Shown here piece by piece: positions 24,106-36,686 of a stretch of 64,000 bases of DNA. The translations under genes and the position numbers were made by a program. A model generated the notes under the pieces. The model was not told the DNA's origin, ran no database searches, and was given only the letters and a program-made list of their open reading frames with translations. Position 1 is the stretch's first letter. Each line of letters starts with the position of its first letter. The DNA comes from Sinohyriopsis cumingii (taxonomy: Eukaryota; Mollusca; Bivalvia; Unionida; Unionidae): NCBI GenBank assembly GCA_028554795.2, contig JAPYKE020000263.1, positions 1,364,001 to 1,428,000 on the forward strand, read 5' to 3'.

Positions 24106-26784
24106 CAAACCACACTGAATCAACCAACTAATCAACTGTGCAACAGCAGCAAAGATACTAGTCAATCATTTTTGCCACAGCTGTATGAGTTTATAACTTT
24201 TGACTCTAGTAATTTTTGTAGACCTTAGAATATCGTCAATTATGCCTTTCTGTCAGTTACCTAAAAGTTATCATCAGTTGGTGCAAATGGAATTTTCAGG
24301 GTGAGCATGAGATGGAAAAGTCTTGAGCAATCCTGCATCCCACACTGCCGACAAGTTTACATTTTAGCTCACTTAAATTTTCTCTTAACAATGTTCATTG
24401 TTCCAATGAGAACTGTTATAACTTATTCAAGCTATATTCACCAATATGTGATGATATGCATCTGTAATAAATATTTGTAACAAAGTATGAGAATGCATCA
24501 ATGTTTTTCAATGATGCATTTGAACTGAGCAACAACCACAATCAACAAACCAAGAAATAAAATTATTCACATCTCTCAGGCAGAAGTAGGGTATAATCAT
24601 AATCTGCCAAAAGATTTTTCATTTTTTAAATTTGCCAAATATTTCTTCCAACCATACTGATTCAGTGGACATATCACCAGAATGGACAGAAACAGACCAG
24701 AAGGTTAAAATCAATTTGAAACCTCTTTTAAGTAGCTAAATTCATGTTGGTTTAGTTAACAGTACACCCTTTATTGTCTTCCTTTTGATGAAATTTCTTA
24801 CTTAAGCTAAGAAATTAATGTTGCACACATAAAAAAAGAGGCACACTTCTACTCATTATTGTTTTTATTATACTTCTCCATTCCAGCCTGTTCTAATGAT
24901 CTTCTCCCCCCACATACTGTTTGTCTTGTTTATGATACGTGTCTAAATTTCTCATTTACTTTTCCTACTACTATACAAATGTTCTGTGAATATGCATATC
25001 AGTGTGAAACACAATGGGGAGACTAAATCCAAGATTGAAAACCTCTACATTTCTGGATGTATTCTGCTTGGATACCATATTTCTGCACAAAACTCAAGAG
25101 TTCAGGACTCTGTACTAATTTAGTTCCCACTGTAAATTTGTGCAGACACCACGATATTAAAATTCAGTAACTTAAAATTTTTAGTGCTCATGATCAAATT
25201 TATATCAGTATAGACACATCTATGATGACAGCTTTTGTGAAGAAAGAAACCCATAACAGCCGCACCATTTTCTGGATCTATACAAATTTGAAATGTGTGC
25301 TTTCAATACTGCACCAAAGAGTCAGCTACTGATTTCAGTAATGAGTCGTCCAAACTCGGGTCTGTAAAGGGATGGAAATTATGTTAATAAAACAATGTCC
25401 CTCACTTTTATCAGTTAAAGTAGGACAAGATCTCAAAAGATTTTTTTTACTAAAATCTTACTTTCTTTATCAACCAATCAAGGACAGTCAAACACATATA
25501 TACTCTATTTTTTTCTTCACTGATTTATAGTATGGTTCTCATTCTTTCACACCTGTAGTAATGAGTCCTTGAACAACTCTCATTGGTTGTAAGCCTTTAT
25601 CGACCATGCTGAATGGACACACTGTAAGATAATGTTCAAGTAACAGAAATGCCATGGGATAACCAGAGACCAATAAAATTGAATAGTCAGATTATCTCCT
25701 CTGCAGGGATGCTGCCAGGATTTCAGGATGTACTCCAAGTTTTGTGTGTGTGTGATCTCCAACGAGGAAGTGGTGGTGGTGGGAATAGCCATTGTTAAAT
25801 ATCTCCCAACACTTAAATATCTGTCACTCTTTCTTACTGTTCCACTCTGTTACAGCTCTACTGAAATCAAAATTCTCGAAGAGATGTCATCTCTAGTTGT
25901 ATAGTGATTATTACTGTGATGTCATTGGGCATGGTCACGTGGTTGTGGTGGGGTCTTGGTTGGGATGGCATAAACACTATAGGCTTACTCCATATTTGAC
26001 AGCTAATTATGATGTTGTCAAAAGAATTAAAAAATTTCTAGCAGTTCAGTTGGATTCGGATACTTGATTCATAGTCAATGAACAGGTTCTAAAACTGATG
26101 TGTTTATTTTGGAGTTATGTTCCTCAATCACATTCAAGATTTGGATATACCAAAGGTGAAATTGGTACAGTTGCATCCTAAACTACTATCGTGGCTACTT
26201 CAAATGTTATTTAATGTGAGACTTTAATGCAAGAGCTCGTAGCTTCAGTGATTTTTGGGTTAAAAAAATTAATTTCTTCTCAAACAACTCAGTTTGGTGC
26301 AGATTACATTGTTTTTTAATGATACAGTGAGAATTCTTTATGTGTAAAAATTGCGCAAGAAATGAACAACATCAGATCAGAAAATTACTACCACTGGGAA
26401 AATACTGATAGGAATATACAGAGATAATGATATGATTATTTAAGTAGAATATATGTTGACAGTACGAGGGCTAGTACTACAACTTTGTGCAAAATACATC
26501 TTGTATGACTATTCTGTTGTTTCTAACAGCACTGTAATATGGCAATAATTTCTGTCCACTTTTTACTTTGGTCCCTTGCTAATTAATAGTTTTAGATTTT
26601 ACAACACTAAGCACATTTTACCTTTTGACAATAACACATCACTACAAATATTTAGATTGCAAGAAAATAGAAGTTACAATTTTATTAAAAGCACTGGTAC
26701 CAGTAAGACTAAAGGAGATGGTAGAAAAAAAGAATCAGGATGAACAGATTAGTAGTCTAGTAAAGAATCCTTATATCAGAATGA

Positions 26785-27502
26785 CATCAAGTATTTTTTC
26801 ATCAATTTCTGGTAGATAATAACCTATCATGGACTGAACATATCAAACATACCAGTAAAAAAGTCAATTCAAGTTTATGGCTTCTCAGTAGGCAAAGACA
26901 TTTTCTCCCTGAAAGGCACAGAAAACTATTTTATAACAGTTACATACAACCCTATTTGGACTACTGTAGTACAGTATGGGGTAATTCAAATGATAAAAAC
27001 ATAGCAAAGCTGGCACATCTTCAAAAAAGAGCATTTGGGCCAATATCAATCCAGAAAGAAAGCAAGGAAAGTTTAGCTGGTAGGTTAAAAATATTACCTA
27101 TTAAAGACCGAATCTGTTTGAGAAAAGCCAAATTAATGTACAGGATATCTCATAATAGTGCTCCTGAATATTTACAATCACTATTCAAGTATAGGCTACC
27201 TGGTAATACTCCCCACCTGCAATCCATGTCTACCAAACAGTATAAAATTCCCAAACCAAATAAGGAGTTATTTAAAAAAAAGTTTCCAATACTCTGGAAC
27301 TCTGCTCTGGAATAGTATTCCAGTTGAGATTAGAAATGCCCACTCTATTTACTTCTTCCCAACCCAATATATCCAGTGGCTTCAGAGATGCAGCTTAAAT
27401 AAATAAATTCCTTTGTATGAGGGCCTCAAGGTAGATTAGTTTTTAGCTAATTGTGTTACCCTCTTTAAATAAGGTCATTATTATTATTATTATTATTATT
27501 AA
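26785..27502 (+). mobile_element. LINE 3' end with (ATT)n tail (Jockey/CR1-like group)
   Basis: The open frame at 26820-27315 reads LSWTEHIKHTSKKVNSSLWL, then RHRKLFYNSYIQPYLDYCST and VWGNSND, then NIAKLAHLQKRAF, and KLMYRISHNSAPEYL. This is the typical C-terminal run of such LINE ORF2 proteins. A frame change near 27310 passes to WNSIPVEIRNAHSI, the usual last conserved block. A 3' untranslated part follows, ending in ATT repeats at 27477-27501, a common 3' tail in this group. The RT core is missing, so it is a 5'-truncated copy. About 160 codons remain largely open, so it is younger than the copies at 5140 and 15540. Confidence 0.8.
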
Positions 27503-28747
27503 TGATACTGCTTTAAAATGTATTGTACTAGATAATAGACTTTTTTAGTTATCCATTTTGCAATACAAATATCAAATGATGGCTTGGAACTAAGTGCCAA
27601 AAGGTCTGCAGAAAATATCACCATGATCAAAATATACATAGGAAGAACCGAACACAAACAGGACAAATTTTATCCATCTTGCTTAGAGTTTACACAGATC
27701 AGACAGTCTCTTATGTTTAATGTCATTTAATTTTTGCACATAGAGAGCATGTACATCATTTGGTCATACATCTGCATGATACAAAAGTTTGTCTTTTTAT
27801 TCTTTTGTTGCTCGGTGGTTCTGCCAACTTGAGATCTACACACACGTAATTATGTTGTATGGGGATTCTCTGATGTTCCCTATGAGCATTAATCTGTTAA
27901 TTGTATCTGAATTTAATATGATCCTCCTCCTCTGTGTACGAATATTATTCTGTGCTGTGAACTCCTTTCATTGCCTGCTGTCTGAAACGCATATGCATAA
28001 CTAGCTTGAACAAGTTACTGTTCTTTATGGTTGTGCAGTTTTCAGCATCTTTCATGTATGGCCCCATGGGTATTCTCTCTTGGATATCTCTGTCCCAAAA
28101 AGAAAAGTTTTGAACCAGAGGTCTCATTAGGATTTTAAAACTAAGAGTCCATGGCTCCCATTTTGGTAAAAATATGAGTCCCATCAAAAAAAGTTGCAGT
28201 CCCCTCTCGGAAAACTATGCCAAATATAAAAACTATTGGTTGCCAGAGTTTAATTTCTGCATTCTTTATAACACTGACACAGCTCTTGCTTGTTCATCAG
28301 AGTGAGTCTGAATAGTTTCGATCCAAGGAAGGTCTTACTCAAAGCACTAAGCCAGGCATCACACTTTCTTACACTTGGCTAATGTCCCTTTCAAACTATC
28401 AGTTCTAGCAACTTCAGCCCTCTCCTGAATCTCACAATCTTCGTCAGTTTGCTGTTGAACCCCAAAATACTCATTCAAGTCTATGTCTCAACATGTCATG
28501 ATTCCGAGGTCACGTGCACTGCTTATTCCGTTACACTCCGAAATGAACACAATAATGAAAGCTAAAGTTGTTTATTTGATGTACTGTTATGAATGACCAC
28601 ATGTACATCTCTAGGTCTTTCTGCCTCTGAATTCAAGCACTGTAAATATCAGTAGATTTTCCCACCCAGCCGCCAGTCAAAGCCTTTGATCTCGCCGCTT
28701 AGCTATTGCAGCATGTTCTTTTGATGTACTCTTATAATGGTGATGAC

Positions 28748-28767
28748 GGGGTGGGTGGGTGGGTGGG
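28748..28767 (+). other. Perfect G-quadruplex motif
   Basis: Five runs of three or four G (28748-28751, 28753-28755, 28757-28759, 28761-28763, 28765-28767) are separated by single T. One-base loops give the most stable class of parallel quadruplex. It would form in the sense strand, so also in the intron 4 transcript. It may also be just a (GGGT)n microsatellite. Confidence 0.85.
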
Positions 28768-29699
28768 TGCTTTCAACCACTAAATTCTGTCATTGTAAAT
28801 TTCATCACAGCTAACTGATCAACACATTTTCCCTCTATGCAGGTGATTAATGCAGGACTGGTAAATCTTTGAATTTTACTGCCCACCTAAACATAAAAAA
28901 ATTGGCATCCAAATACGCATGATTATAAGCGTTTCCGAGACCTCTGTCAGTTTTCACTAACATGAACCCTGCCAAAGATTCACTTCCTTGAATCAGTGTT
29001 TTGCTGCCTCTTATGCCAGATTTGTCTCTTCCATAATGCTGTATTAGGGTTTAAAGTCCAACATTCCCAAAGTCTGCTTGTTTAGACATGGGTATATTTA
29101 ATAAATATAACCGGCATATTGTCCATCCAACATGTACATCGGACTTGCACTCAACATCAATTTTGGGTTCAAAATCACACACTGATATTTCCAGTGACAT
29201 TTTTCCAATGTCCAACTGACCGATATACATGAAATTCATTGTCATCATAGCTATTACCAACCAGTATTTGCCAACTGAAAACATCTGAAGACAAACCGTG
29301 TTGTGATTCAACCATTTTGGTTTCCTGTGTGGCCCTTATTGGAAACACGCATTTGTAAAACTGCCACGATGAAAGTAAGGCTAAAACTCCATAAAATGCA
29401 TGTTCCAGGGCCATTGAACGAATCAAATTTAGTTTAACAGCCATTCATGTCAAACCGAAGTATCCAGATATCTGGATGTCACATCAAGCGCTGTGAAAAA
29501 GCTGCGGCAGTGCGAATTACGTTGCGAAATGCACTTTTAAAGTTAAGTTAAAAGTTTAATAATACTTGCATACTGCACAAAGCACATTTTTTTTTTATAT
29601 CCGCGGCGTTGACGTAATTTGCCAAACGTGTATCACTGCTTTAAAAGTACGCAAATTCGTACAAATTACGTACACTCGTGTGTACTGGCATCATTTTCT

Positions 29700-29957
29700 G
29701 ACCCATTGTTTTATTCGCGTTAGACCGCTGGGGGGGTGGGTAGATGCGATTTTAATTATATATTTGTTTTTTTCTTCTTCTTTCTGACAACTCCACCGGC
29801 GATTTCTCATTTTGTTAGTACAACCCACAACAGATGTGATTTTCCTAACCAACCTTCCACTGTCGGAATCAAAATAGTTCGAAACACAACATCCTACAGA
29901 AGTTTTTTTTAAGTGCCGTTCCCGGGGGGGGGGGATATATGTTTTACTGGAACAGCC
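29700..29957 (-). mobile_element. Right end of a DNA-transposon-like element: terminal inverted repeat
   Basis: Read on the - strand from 29957, AGGGCTGTTCCAGTAAAACA continues through ATAT, a C10 run, GGG and GGCACTT, matching the left end at 22756 in inverted orientation. Subterminal motifs ACAGAAG or ACAGATG plus TTTT, or the inverted GTAGATGCGATTTTAA, recur at about 29737, 29828 and 29893. The two ends are 7.2 kb apart, so they may bound one element or be two separate small elements. Confidence 0.55.
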
Positions 29958-31296
29958 CTCACATGAACGTTTATTGTCATGTATGGCAGCATGATTGTAA
30001 TGTAACTTTGCTGTCTACCAATTTTGAACAGTGCCAAACATTAGTAATTCACATATTTTCATTTATATGTTCATGCATTCATCATGGTATCAAATTTCAT
30101 CTTTATAATAATTAGTAATGCAAACTGTATTTTTCTTATTTTGCTTTTGCTTTATACTAATCAGAATTTGCATTCTACTGTTTGTAACATTTTCTTGATC
30201 CACATAAGGTCAACATTTTCATAAGAAAATAATAGGTTCGTCCCTGGCTAGCACTTGACCAAAAGAAAACTAAGTCAGGATAAATAAAATATAGCAGATT
30301 TATGTTATACAAACATTGGAATCACACACTACAGACAATCATATTATATGTGTATATATACATATGGTTTACCCATCTATGGGTATTGACATGTAACCAA
30401 TACTGGAGAAAGACAAAAGTTTACAAGTCTTCACATTACTCCACAATTTATACAATGTAAAACATCTCATATTTGTGGCTTGTAAGGTTAATCATTTCCT
30501 TACTTTACTTCTTTGCACACACATATTATATTATTACATATATTTTCTTTGGGACTGTTACCAGGATTGGAGAGAAGATTTTAGAAGTATGTCTCCACAG
30601 ATGGAGAAATACGGTACTTTGGAATGTATTTCCAAACAGGATAAATTATATTTCATCAAATATTTTTATGGTTGGTATTAATTAACTTCAATGATACCTG
30701 AAGCAGTGCCATAGCCATGGTTTAAGGTTTCGTTAATTTTATTACAACCGCTTAAGTCGGCGTTTCAGTATATGAGAGCAGCTCTCATCTGTTGATGCAG
30801 ACGTATTTATATACAGATATGGTAGCTAATGGAAATTCAGTCAACCAATGAAAATGCGTAATGCATCCTGCCTCGTGACATAATTATTCATTTTCTTTTT
30901 TTTCTTCACTTTTTCTTCTTTTTTTCTTTCTTATTCCTTCTTTCTTTTTGCATCTTTTCACTCTTCATTTTGCATTTATTATTTGGATTTCTCGTTTATA
31001 ACGGGGAACCCCTGTGTTTTTTGATGACTTGCTCCTGCATATGTGTGTGACTATTCAAAGTGAACATTGAATTTATCTGTTGTATGTATAATTGTTTGCA
31101 ATTCAAAGTTTTTTTTTCTTATTCCTTACATAAATATGTGGGGAATTAAGATATTTATATCAGCAGTGACGGTGACCATAAAAACTTAACATTTGACCAC
31201 TTCAGTCTCAACTGAACATTGACTCAGTACATATATACTAGTGACACAGTGGTGTGGGACCTGTAATGTGAATACAACTCGGACCTAAGGCTTAGG

Positions 31297-32602
31297 ATGG
31301 CTGCAATAGGAGAAAGATTAGTACAGGAGCCGAGAGGGACCAAACTGAGTACGTATTTTAATACGTATACGCACCAATGACAATTAGTTGCAGTGCATGA
31401 AGAGGGATGCCAAATTATAGATTTTGGAAATGCAGATGCGACCCCCAGGCAGGGAGAAATCTTGGCAGTGCTGAATAATATAACTGACATTGGAAAAATA
31501 GACACCTTCCAAAATGCGGGTTACAACAGATTCTGCCTATACCCCAGGGGTAGGAAAAACAAGTTGCTAGATATGGGAACCCTGGAAATCAAGGGGAAAA
31601 TAGCAACGATTGAAGATGCCCCTCTTTTACTATGTACATAGAACAGAAGACGACAGAAGTACATATCATGGGGCTACCATTAGAAATAGATACAGAAGAA
31701 GTAGTAAAGAAAGCCCAAAACAAATTTAAAATACAAGTTAAAGCCCACAAAATGGCAACAGTGTGGGGCTTAGCCCCATAAAGTCTGGGGTCAGGATTCT
31801 AATAATGCAAAAAGAAGAGGCAAAAAAAATCCCCCCATACTTCTATGTTATGGGATTCAGGCTAAAGTCATGGTATCGTGTCTGCGAATATCATAGAATA
31901 TGTCCAATGTGCAACCAAGTGGGACACGCCCTTAAAGACTGTAAAAATGAAACAACAACAAGCAGAGAGACAGCTATGCAAGCAAGGTTGTACAAGCACC
32001 GGAAGGGGAAGATAGAGAAAGACAAATAGAAGTCGAACCGGAAACCGACAGAGAAAAAGAAGGAGAGAAAGAAGGAGAGGCCCCCCCCCCCAATCTCGGA
32101 TGTAGCTGCCTTAGCAGAAAAGACAAATATAAACTGGAGCAAGTATCTGAGCCCATATAAAATGGCACCAAATCAGACGCCTAACAAAAAGGGAAAAGAA
32201 ATAACACTAACAAATAGGTACGTTTTTTTAAGAGAGGAAGACGAGGAAGAGGAAGAAAGAGAAGAGACAGATAGTGAAGAAGGGATAGATGGTGAGGGGG
32301 AAGGAGGGATGAGTATATCCGGAATGGTCCCCCTAGATTGCTCGATGCCATTACAAAACAAAAAAATTCAAAAACGGAAAGCAGTGACACTGACCACACC
32401 ACCGAGTAATGAGAAGGACCATGATGAACTAAATGATAACACTACAATAGGGAAAATATGGAAAAAGAAAAGGGAAACTCTTAAGGAAAGAGTGGAGGGA
32501 GGAGATACAGAGGACAAAAACAATGACAAAGGAATGGAGACAAGGACAGAGGATGAAAAGGCAATGGACGAGGAAACGATAGCAACACATACGGAGGAAT
32601 GA
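31297..32602 (+). pseudogene. LINE ORF1 (RNA-binding, CCHC zinc knuckle), frame-disrupted
   Basis: The likely start is ATG at 31297 (MAAIGERLVQEPRG). An in-frame TGA at 31378 is followed by open frame to 31639, where the frame changes. The next block reads VHIMGLPLEIDTEEVVKKAQ, and the zinc knuckle CPMCNQVGHALKDC (CX2CX4HX4C) lies near 31900-31945. A last open block, 32162-32602, is highly acidic and lysine-rich (REEDEEEEEREETDSEEG), as in many Tx1/L1-like ORF1 tails. ORF1 proteins of this type coat the element RNA in the ribonucleoprotein that carries out target-primed reverse transcription. The zinc knuckle and position before an endonuclease-RT ORF support the call. Confidence 0.75.
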
Positions 32603-32898
32603 ACGGACCTAAATACGACTGATGAAATGGATACAGAAAATAGGACGGACACGAATGACACAGAATACATGGACAAATCACAGACAATGGTAGAGAATAG
32701 ATCATGGGGGGGGACCCAATTCCCCCAACATAACCTAACCAAAATTATTTTATAAAATTTCTACTTAAACTTCAAAAAAATTTCAATGTAAATTAAAATT
32801 TCATCAAATTCTATTATAAAATTAACATACTGATGAAGAATAAATTAAACAATAGTAGATAAGTATAACCAGCGACAACCTGGGGTACAGACAAAAAA

Positions 32899-35775
32899 AT
32901 GGAGGAAAAGAACATCTGGATTTTGTCTATAAATACAAATGGAATTAATAAAGAAAAAATTAGTAAACTTAGTACAATAACCAATTATGATATATTATTT
33001 ATACAGGAAACGCATAATGGATTTAACAAGGAACTAATAAAGCTATGTGAAGAGCAACTAGATGGAATTCTGTTTTTAAATGATTATGCAGGAAACGATG
33101 AGAGGGGTGGGGTAGCAATTGTTATAAAGAATAAAAGGGGAATTAAATGGGAGAAAAGAGAGGAAGTAAAAATTTTCAAAGGTAGACTATTGCATATATG
33201 TATTGGAGAAATAGAATTAGTAAATATATATGTACCGGCGAATAAGTATAAAAATCAGGAATTTCTAGACAAATTAAATAAATATATTGAAAACTATAGT
33301 ATGGAAAAAACTAATAATGGGAGGGGATTTTAACTGGGTAGGGGATGAGATAGATAGAAAAAATCAACATCTTACAATGAATGATACGCGCTTTAAACCA
33401 GAAATAGAATTTTTTTTTTTTTAAATCATAAATTTACAGATATATATAGGCATCTAAATATGCTAAAAACAGAATTTACATATGAATACAAAAGGGGAGA
33501 GGGTAGCGGATTAGATAAATTTTATGGAACCCATTTTAACAAAAAGATTTATAAAGAAGCAGGAATCAAAAATTTCAAAATTTCAGATCACAAACATATA
33601 TTTGGAAGTGAAATTAATAAACTTAAAAAGATGGGGCCAAGGGAATTGGAAACTAAACTGTAAAATTTTAGAATCGCAGGATCTCAGTAAAGAAATTCAA
33701 AATGAAATAAATAATTTTAAAATGAAAGAAACATTGATATCCTTCAAGAATGGGAAGATCTTAAAAAAAACATCTAAAAATATTGCTAATAAACATTCAC
33801 AAATACGCGCATATAGAAATAAAAAAGAACAAGAAGCTATTTTAGGAATTTTAAAAACTAATATATCAAAAGAAAGGGAAGAAATTTTAAAACAAAAACT
33901 GAATAAAATAAAAGAAGAAGACACTAAAGGGAAGGAAATTAGGGCAGGGAAATATACACAGGTCTATAAAAAAGCAGAAGGTCTATATAAGAGAGGAATT
34001 AAGAAAAGGGGGGAAAAATTATAGAAACTTTTAAAATAGGAAATGAAATTATTACGGAAAAAAATGAAATTTTAAACCATATACATAAATACTACAGTGA
34101 TTTGTACAACTCTCAGGCAATAGAGGAAAAAATTATAGATGAGTATTTGAATGGAATTAAATGCGAAACGATCTCATCAGAACATAAGGCCTTATGTGAT
34201 GACTTCATTTCGCAAAGCGAGATTGAGGCAGTGATAAAGGACTTCGCACAAGGGAAAGCACCAGGGAGAGATGGACTCACTGCAGAATTCTTTTGTAAAT
34301 TCTGTAGTGAGTTGTCGCCCATACTCAAATGGTTATACAATAATATACTTTTAAAAAATGACAAGATGACAGAAAGTATGAGGGAGGGAATGATTACGCT
34401 TATATACAGTATAAGGGAAAGGGAGACAGGAATGACATAAAAAACTGGAGGCCCATCTCCCTCCTAAAAACCGATTATAAAATCTTCAGCAAAATTCTAG
34501 CTGAACGAGTAAAAAAAGGTATGGATAAAATAATTAACAAAAATCAAACATGTGGTGCCAAAGGGCGTGACATTCAAAATAATATTTTAAATATTAGAAC
34601 AATTATTGATTATATTAACATTTCTGGACAGAGAGGGGCCAAGGTTGCCCCCTATCCATGCTATTATACGTGATAGCAATAGAAATGCTTAACCTAAACA
34701 TAAGACAGAATGAAAACATTAAAGGCATTCAAATTCCCAATATAAAGGAAGAAATAAAAATGCTACAACACGCAGATGATTGTACTAACTTTCTAAGGGA
34801 TGCTAATTCATTCAAACACTTGATGAATGAATTTAACAATTTCGGTAAAGCATCAGGCTCCCAAATAAACCATGACAAAACTGAAATTCTAAAAATAGGA
34901 AACTGGAAGGGAAACCACTCTGGTTTCACCCCATACCAAATAAAGGGAACAGTCAAAGCATTAGGAATATACTTTGGCTTAAATGAAGAAAAGGAAAACC
35001 TTAAACTCTTAAAAAATAAAATAACAGAAAGCACGGATATCTGGGCCCTAACGCCACTATGCCTTATGGAACGGATTCAGGTTGCAAAAGCATACATGTA
35101 TGCAAACTTTAATTATATAATGAAATCTATAGATCTAAAAAATGACATACTTAAAACATTAGATAACTCCATTATTGACTATATATGGGATTATAAGACA
35201 CACTACGTAAAGAAAGAAACTATATATAAAGCTAGGGAAGGGGGGTTCTATCTATTACGCATCCTATTATACTGAAATACACTAATATTATAAATAGATT
35301 TAAAAATTTAAAAGCAGTTCCCGATATGGCATGGGAAGCCATATACACATATTGGTTTGGCTTGCTCATGAGACACAGAAAGGATATATATACAAACATT
35401 AAATTAAGTAGACTTTTAGAAACACCACGAAAATTTAGAGAAATTAGGGAAGTTTTAATTAAATATAGAGACAAAGTAGAATTATGGGGTATAGGAAAGG
35501 AAAAAACATACGGGTGGATTAGGGAAAATGCAACAGAAAAAGTAATTAGCCAAGTAGAGTTGGAAAATAGATATGTAAATTGGAAATTAGCATGGAGGAA
35601 TTGGATTAAGTTAGGATCTTTAAAAATACAGAGCCTCTGCTTTAAATGCATGCATAATGTATGGTAACAGGAGAGGTCGCAGTGCAGCGGCATATGATCA
35701 GAGTATCGCCTAAATGCACACTGTGTAAAAAATATGACTTAAGTAAGACACATACAATACATCAATGTGAATAAA
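32899..35775 (+). pseudogene. LINE ORF2 (endonuclease and reverse transcriptase), frame-disrupted with internal RT deletion
   Basis: Starts MEEKNIWILSINTNGINKEK; endonuclease blocks are DILFIQETH, GGVAIVIKN, then after a frame change near 33310 MGGDFNW (33317 on), LDKFYGT and ISDH (near 33590). RT blocks are GKAPGRDGLTAEFF (34250-34290), then after another frame change NWRPISLL and IINKNQTCGAKGRDIQNNIL (34540-34590). The sequence then jumps within a few codons to CPLSMLLYVIAIEML (34650 on) and the catalytic box HADD (34769-34780), so the block normally holding the first catalytic Asp is deleted (roughly 100 codons, estimated from family knowledge). GSQINHDKTEILK follows. The C-terminus carries CTLCKKY..HTIHQC near 35715-35771. 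The IKNWRP and CGAKGRDIQNN blocks resemble the Tx1 clade more than mammalian L1. Confidence 0.82.
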
Positions 35776-36127
35776 GACAAATTAAAAGACAAAAAGTAAT
35801 CGACGAGATTAAAAAGACAACTACATATAAGACACAAAATCTGCTATACTTAGACGGAAATTTTGACAAAAATACTTTATATACAGTGATGGATTACATA
35901 GTGGACACAATGAGATCATGTGGACAAATAATAAAAATTGGGAAAGACTAACGGATGCTCCCTTGCCAAAACACTCTTTCCTTTCTATAAAAACAAAAAA
36001 CAAAAAAAAATTCCTATACTAATTTTAAATACTTACTATTCTTCTACCTTGCTTTGCTTCCTTCTACTCTTTCATCAAAAAAATATCTCGGAAAATTTTG
36101 GCTAATAAATAAATACAAGATAACCTG

Positions 36128-36170
36128 CTCGAGATGAGAGAAATAAATAAAGTATTGACCCCATCTCGAG
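36128..36170 (+). other. Hairpin in the LINE 3' region
   Basis: CTCGAGATG (36128-36136) pairs perfectly with CATCTCGAG (36162-36170) around a 25-base loop. LINE RTs are known to recognise 3' structures in their own RNA, so this could be such a signal; that is inference. Confidence 0.5.
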
Positions 36171-36655
36171 TACAGTTACTTATCTCTGACATAGGAGAGC
36201 GGTATTATATAACACACACCCAAACCACTAAGGTTTTAAACTTATAGAGTAGCACACCGCATTCTTGACAAAATTCAAAAACAAAACAAAAATTCCATCA
36301 AGGGAGAAATAGAACAACTGGGTTATAAAGTTGATTTAGAGCTAAGTCCCAACACATAAACAAATCTAGCAAACAAAACAAATAGCACCAACATATAGCA
36401 CTCATGGGACATAGGGGACCTGTAGCAAGCTCAATTAAAAAGAACTAAGGGAGGAAACCCGGAAAAGGTAACAGAAACCTTATTCGGACATACAACCTTA
36501 TAGATACACTAGGGCCAATTTTAGAAATACCCTGATCAAAATTTCTAAATTCAAACTTGGATTTGAAATTTTAAATTCTTTTAAAAACAATAACAGATGC
36601 AACACATCTATGGGGGAAAACACAAACACATAAACATTTTCCTCTTTGGTTAACT

Positions 36656-36686
36656 GGGGGGGGGGGCATCTGTCTCGTCCCCCCCC
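36656..36686 (+). other. G-run/C-run hairpin near the LINE 3' end
   Basis: Eleven G (36656-36666) and eight C (36679-36686) are separated by CATCTGTCTCGT. They can pair to a GC-only stem just before the A/G-rich end of the element. Similar C or G runs occur inside the element at about 32076 and 32705. Confidence 0.6.

Noticed and set aside
26956-27315. The 119-residue open frame as a host gene
   Set aside because: Its DYCSTVWGN and HLQKRAF blocks and the ATT tail identify it as a LINE C-terminal fragment.
32481-32742. Long - strand frames opposite the acidic tail of LINE ORF1
   Set aside because: They are Ser/Leu/Phe-rich shadows of the purine-rich coding strand.
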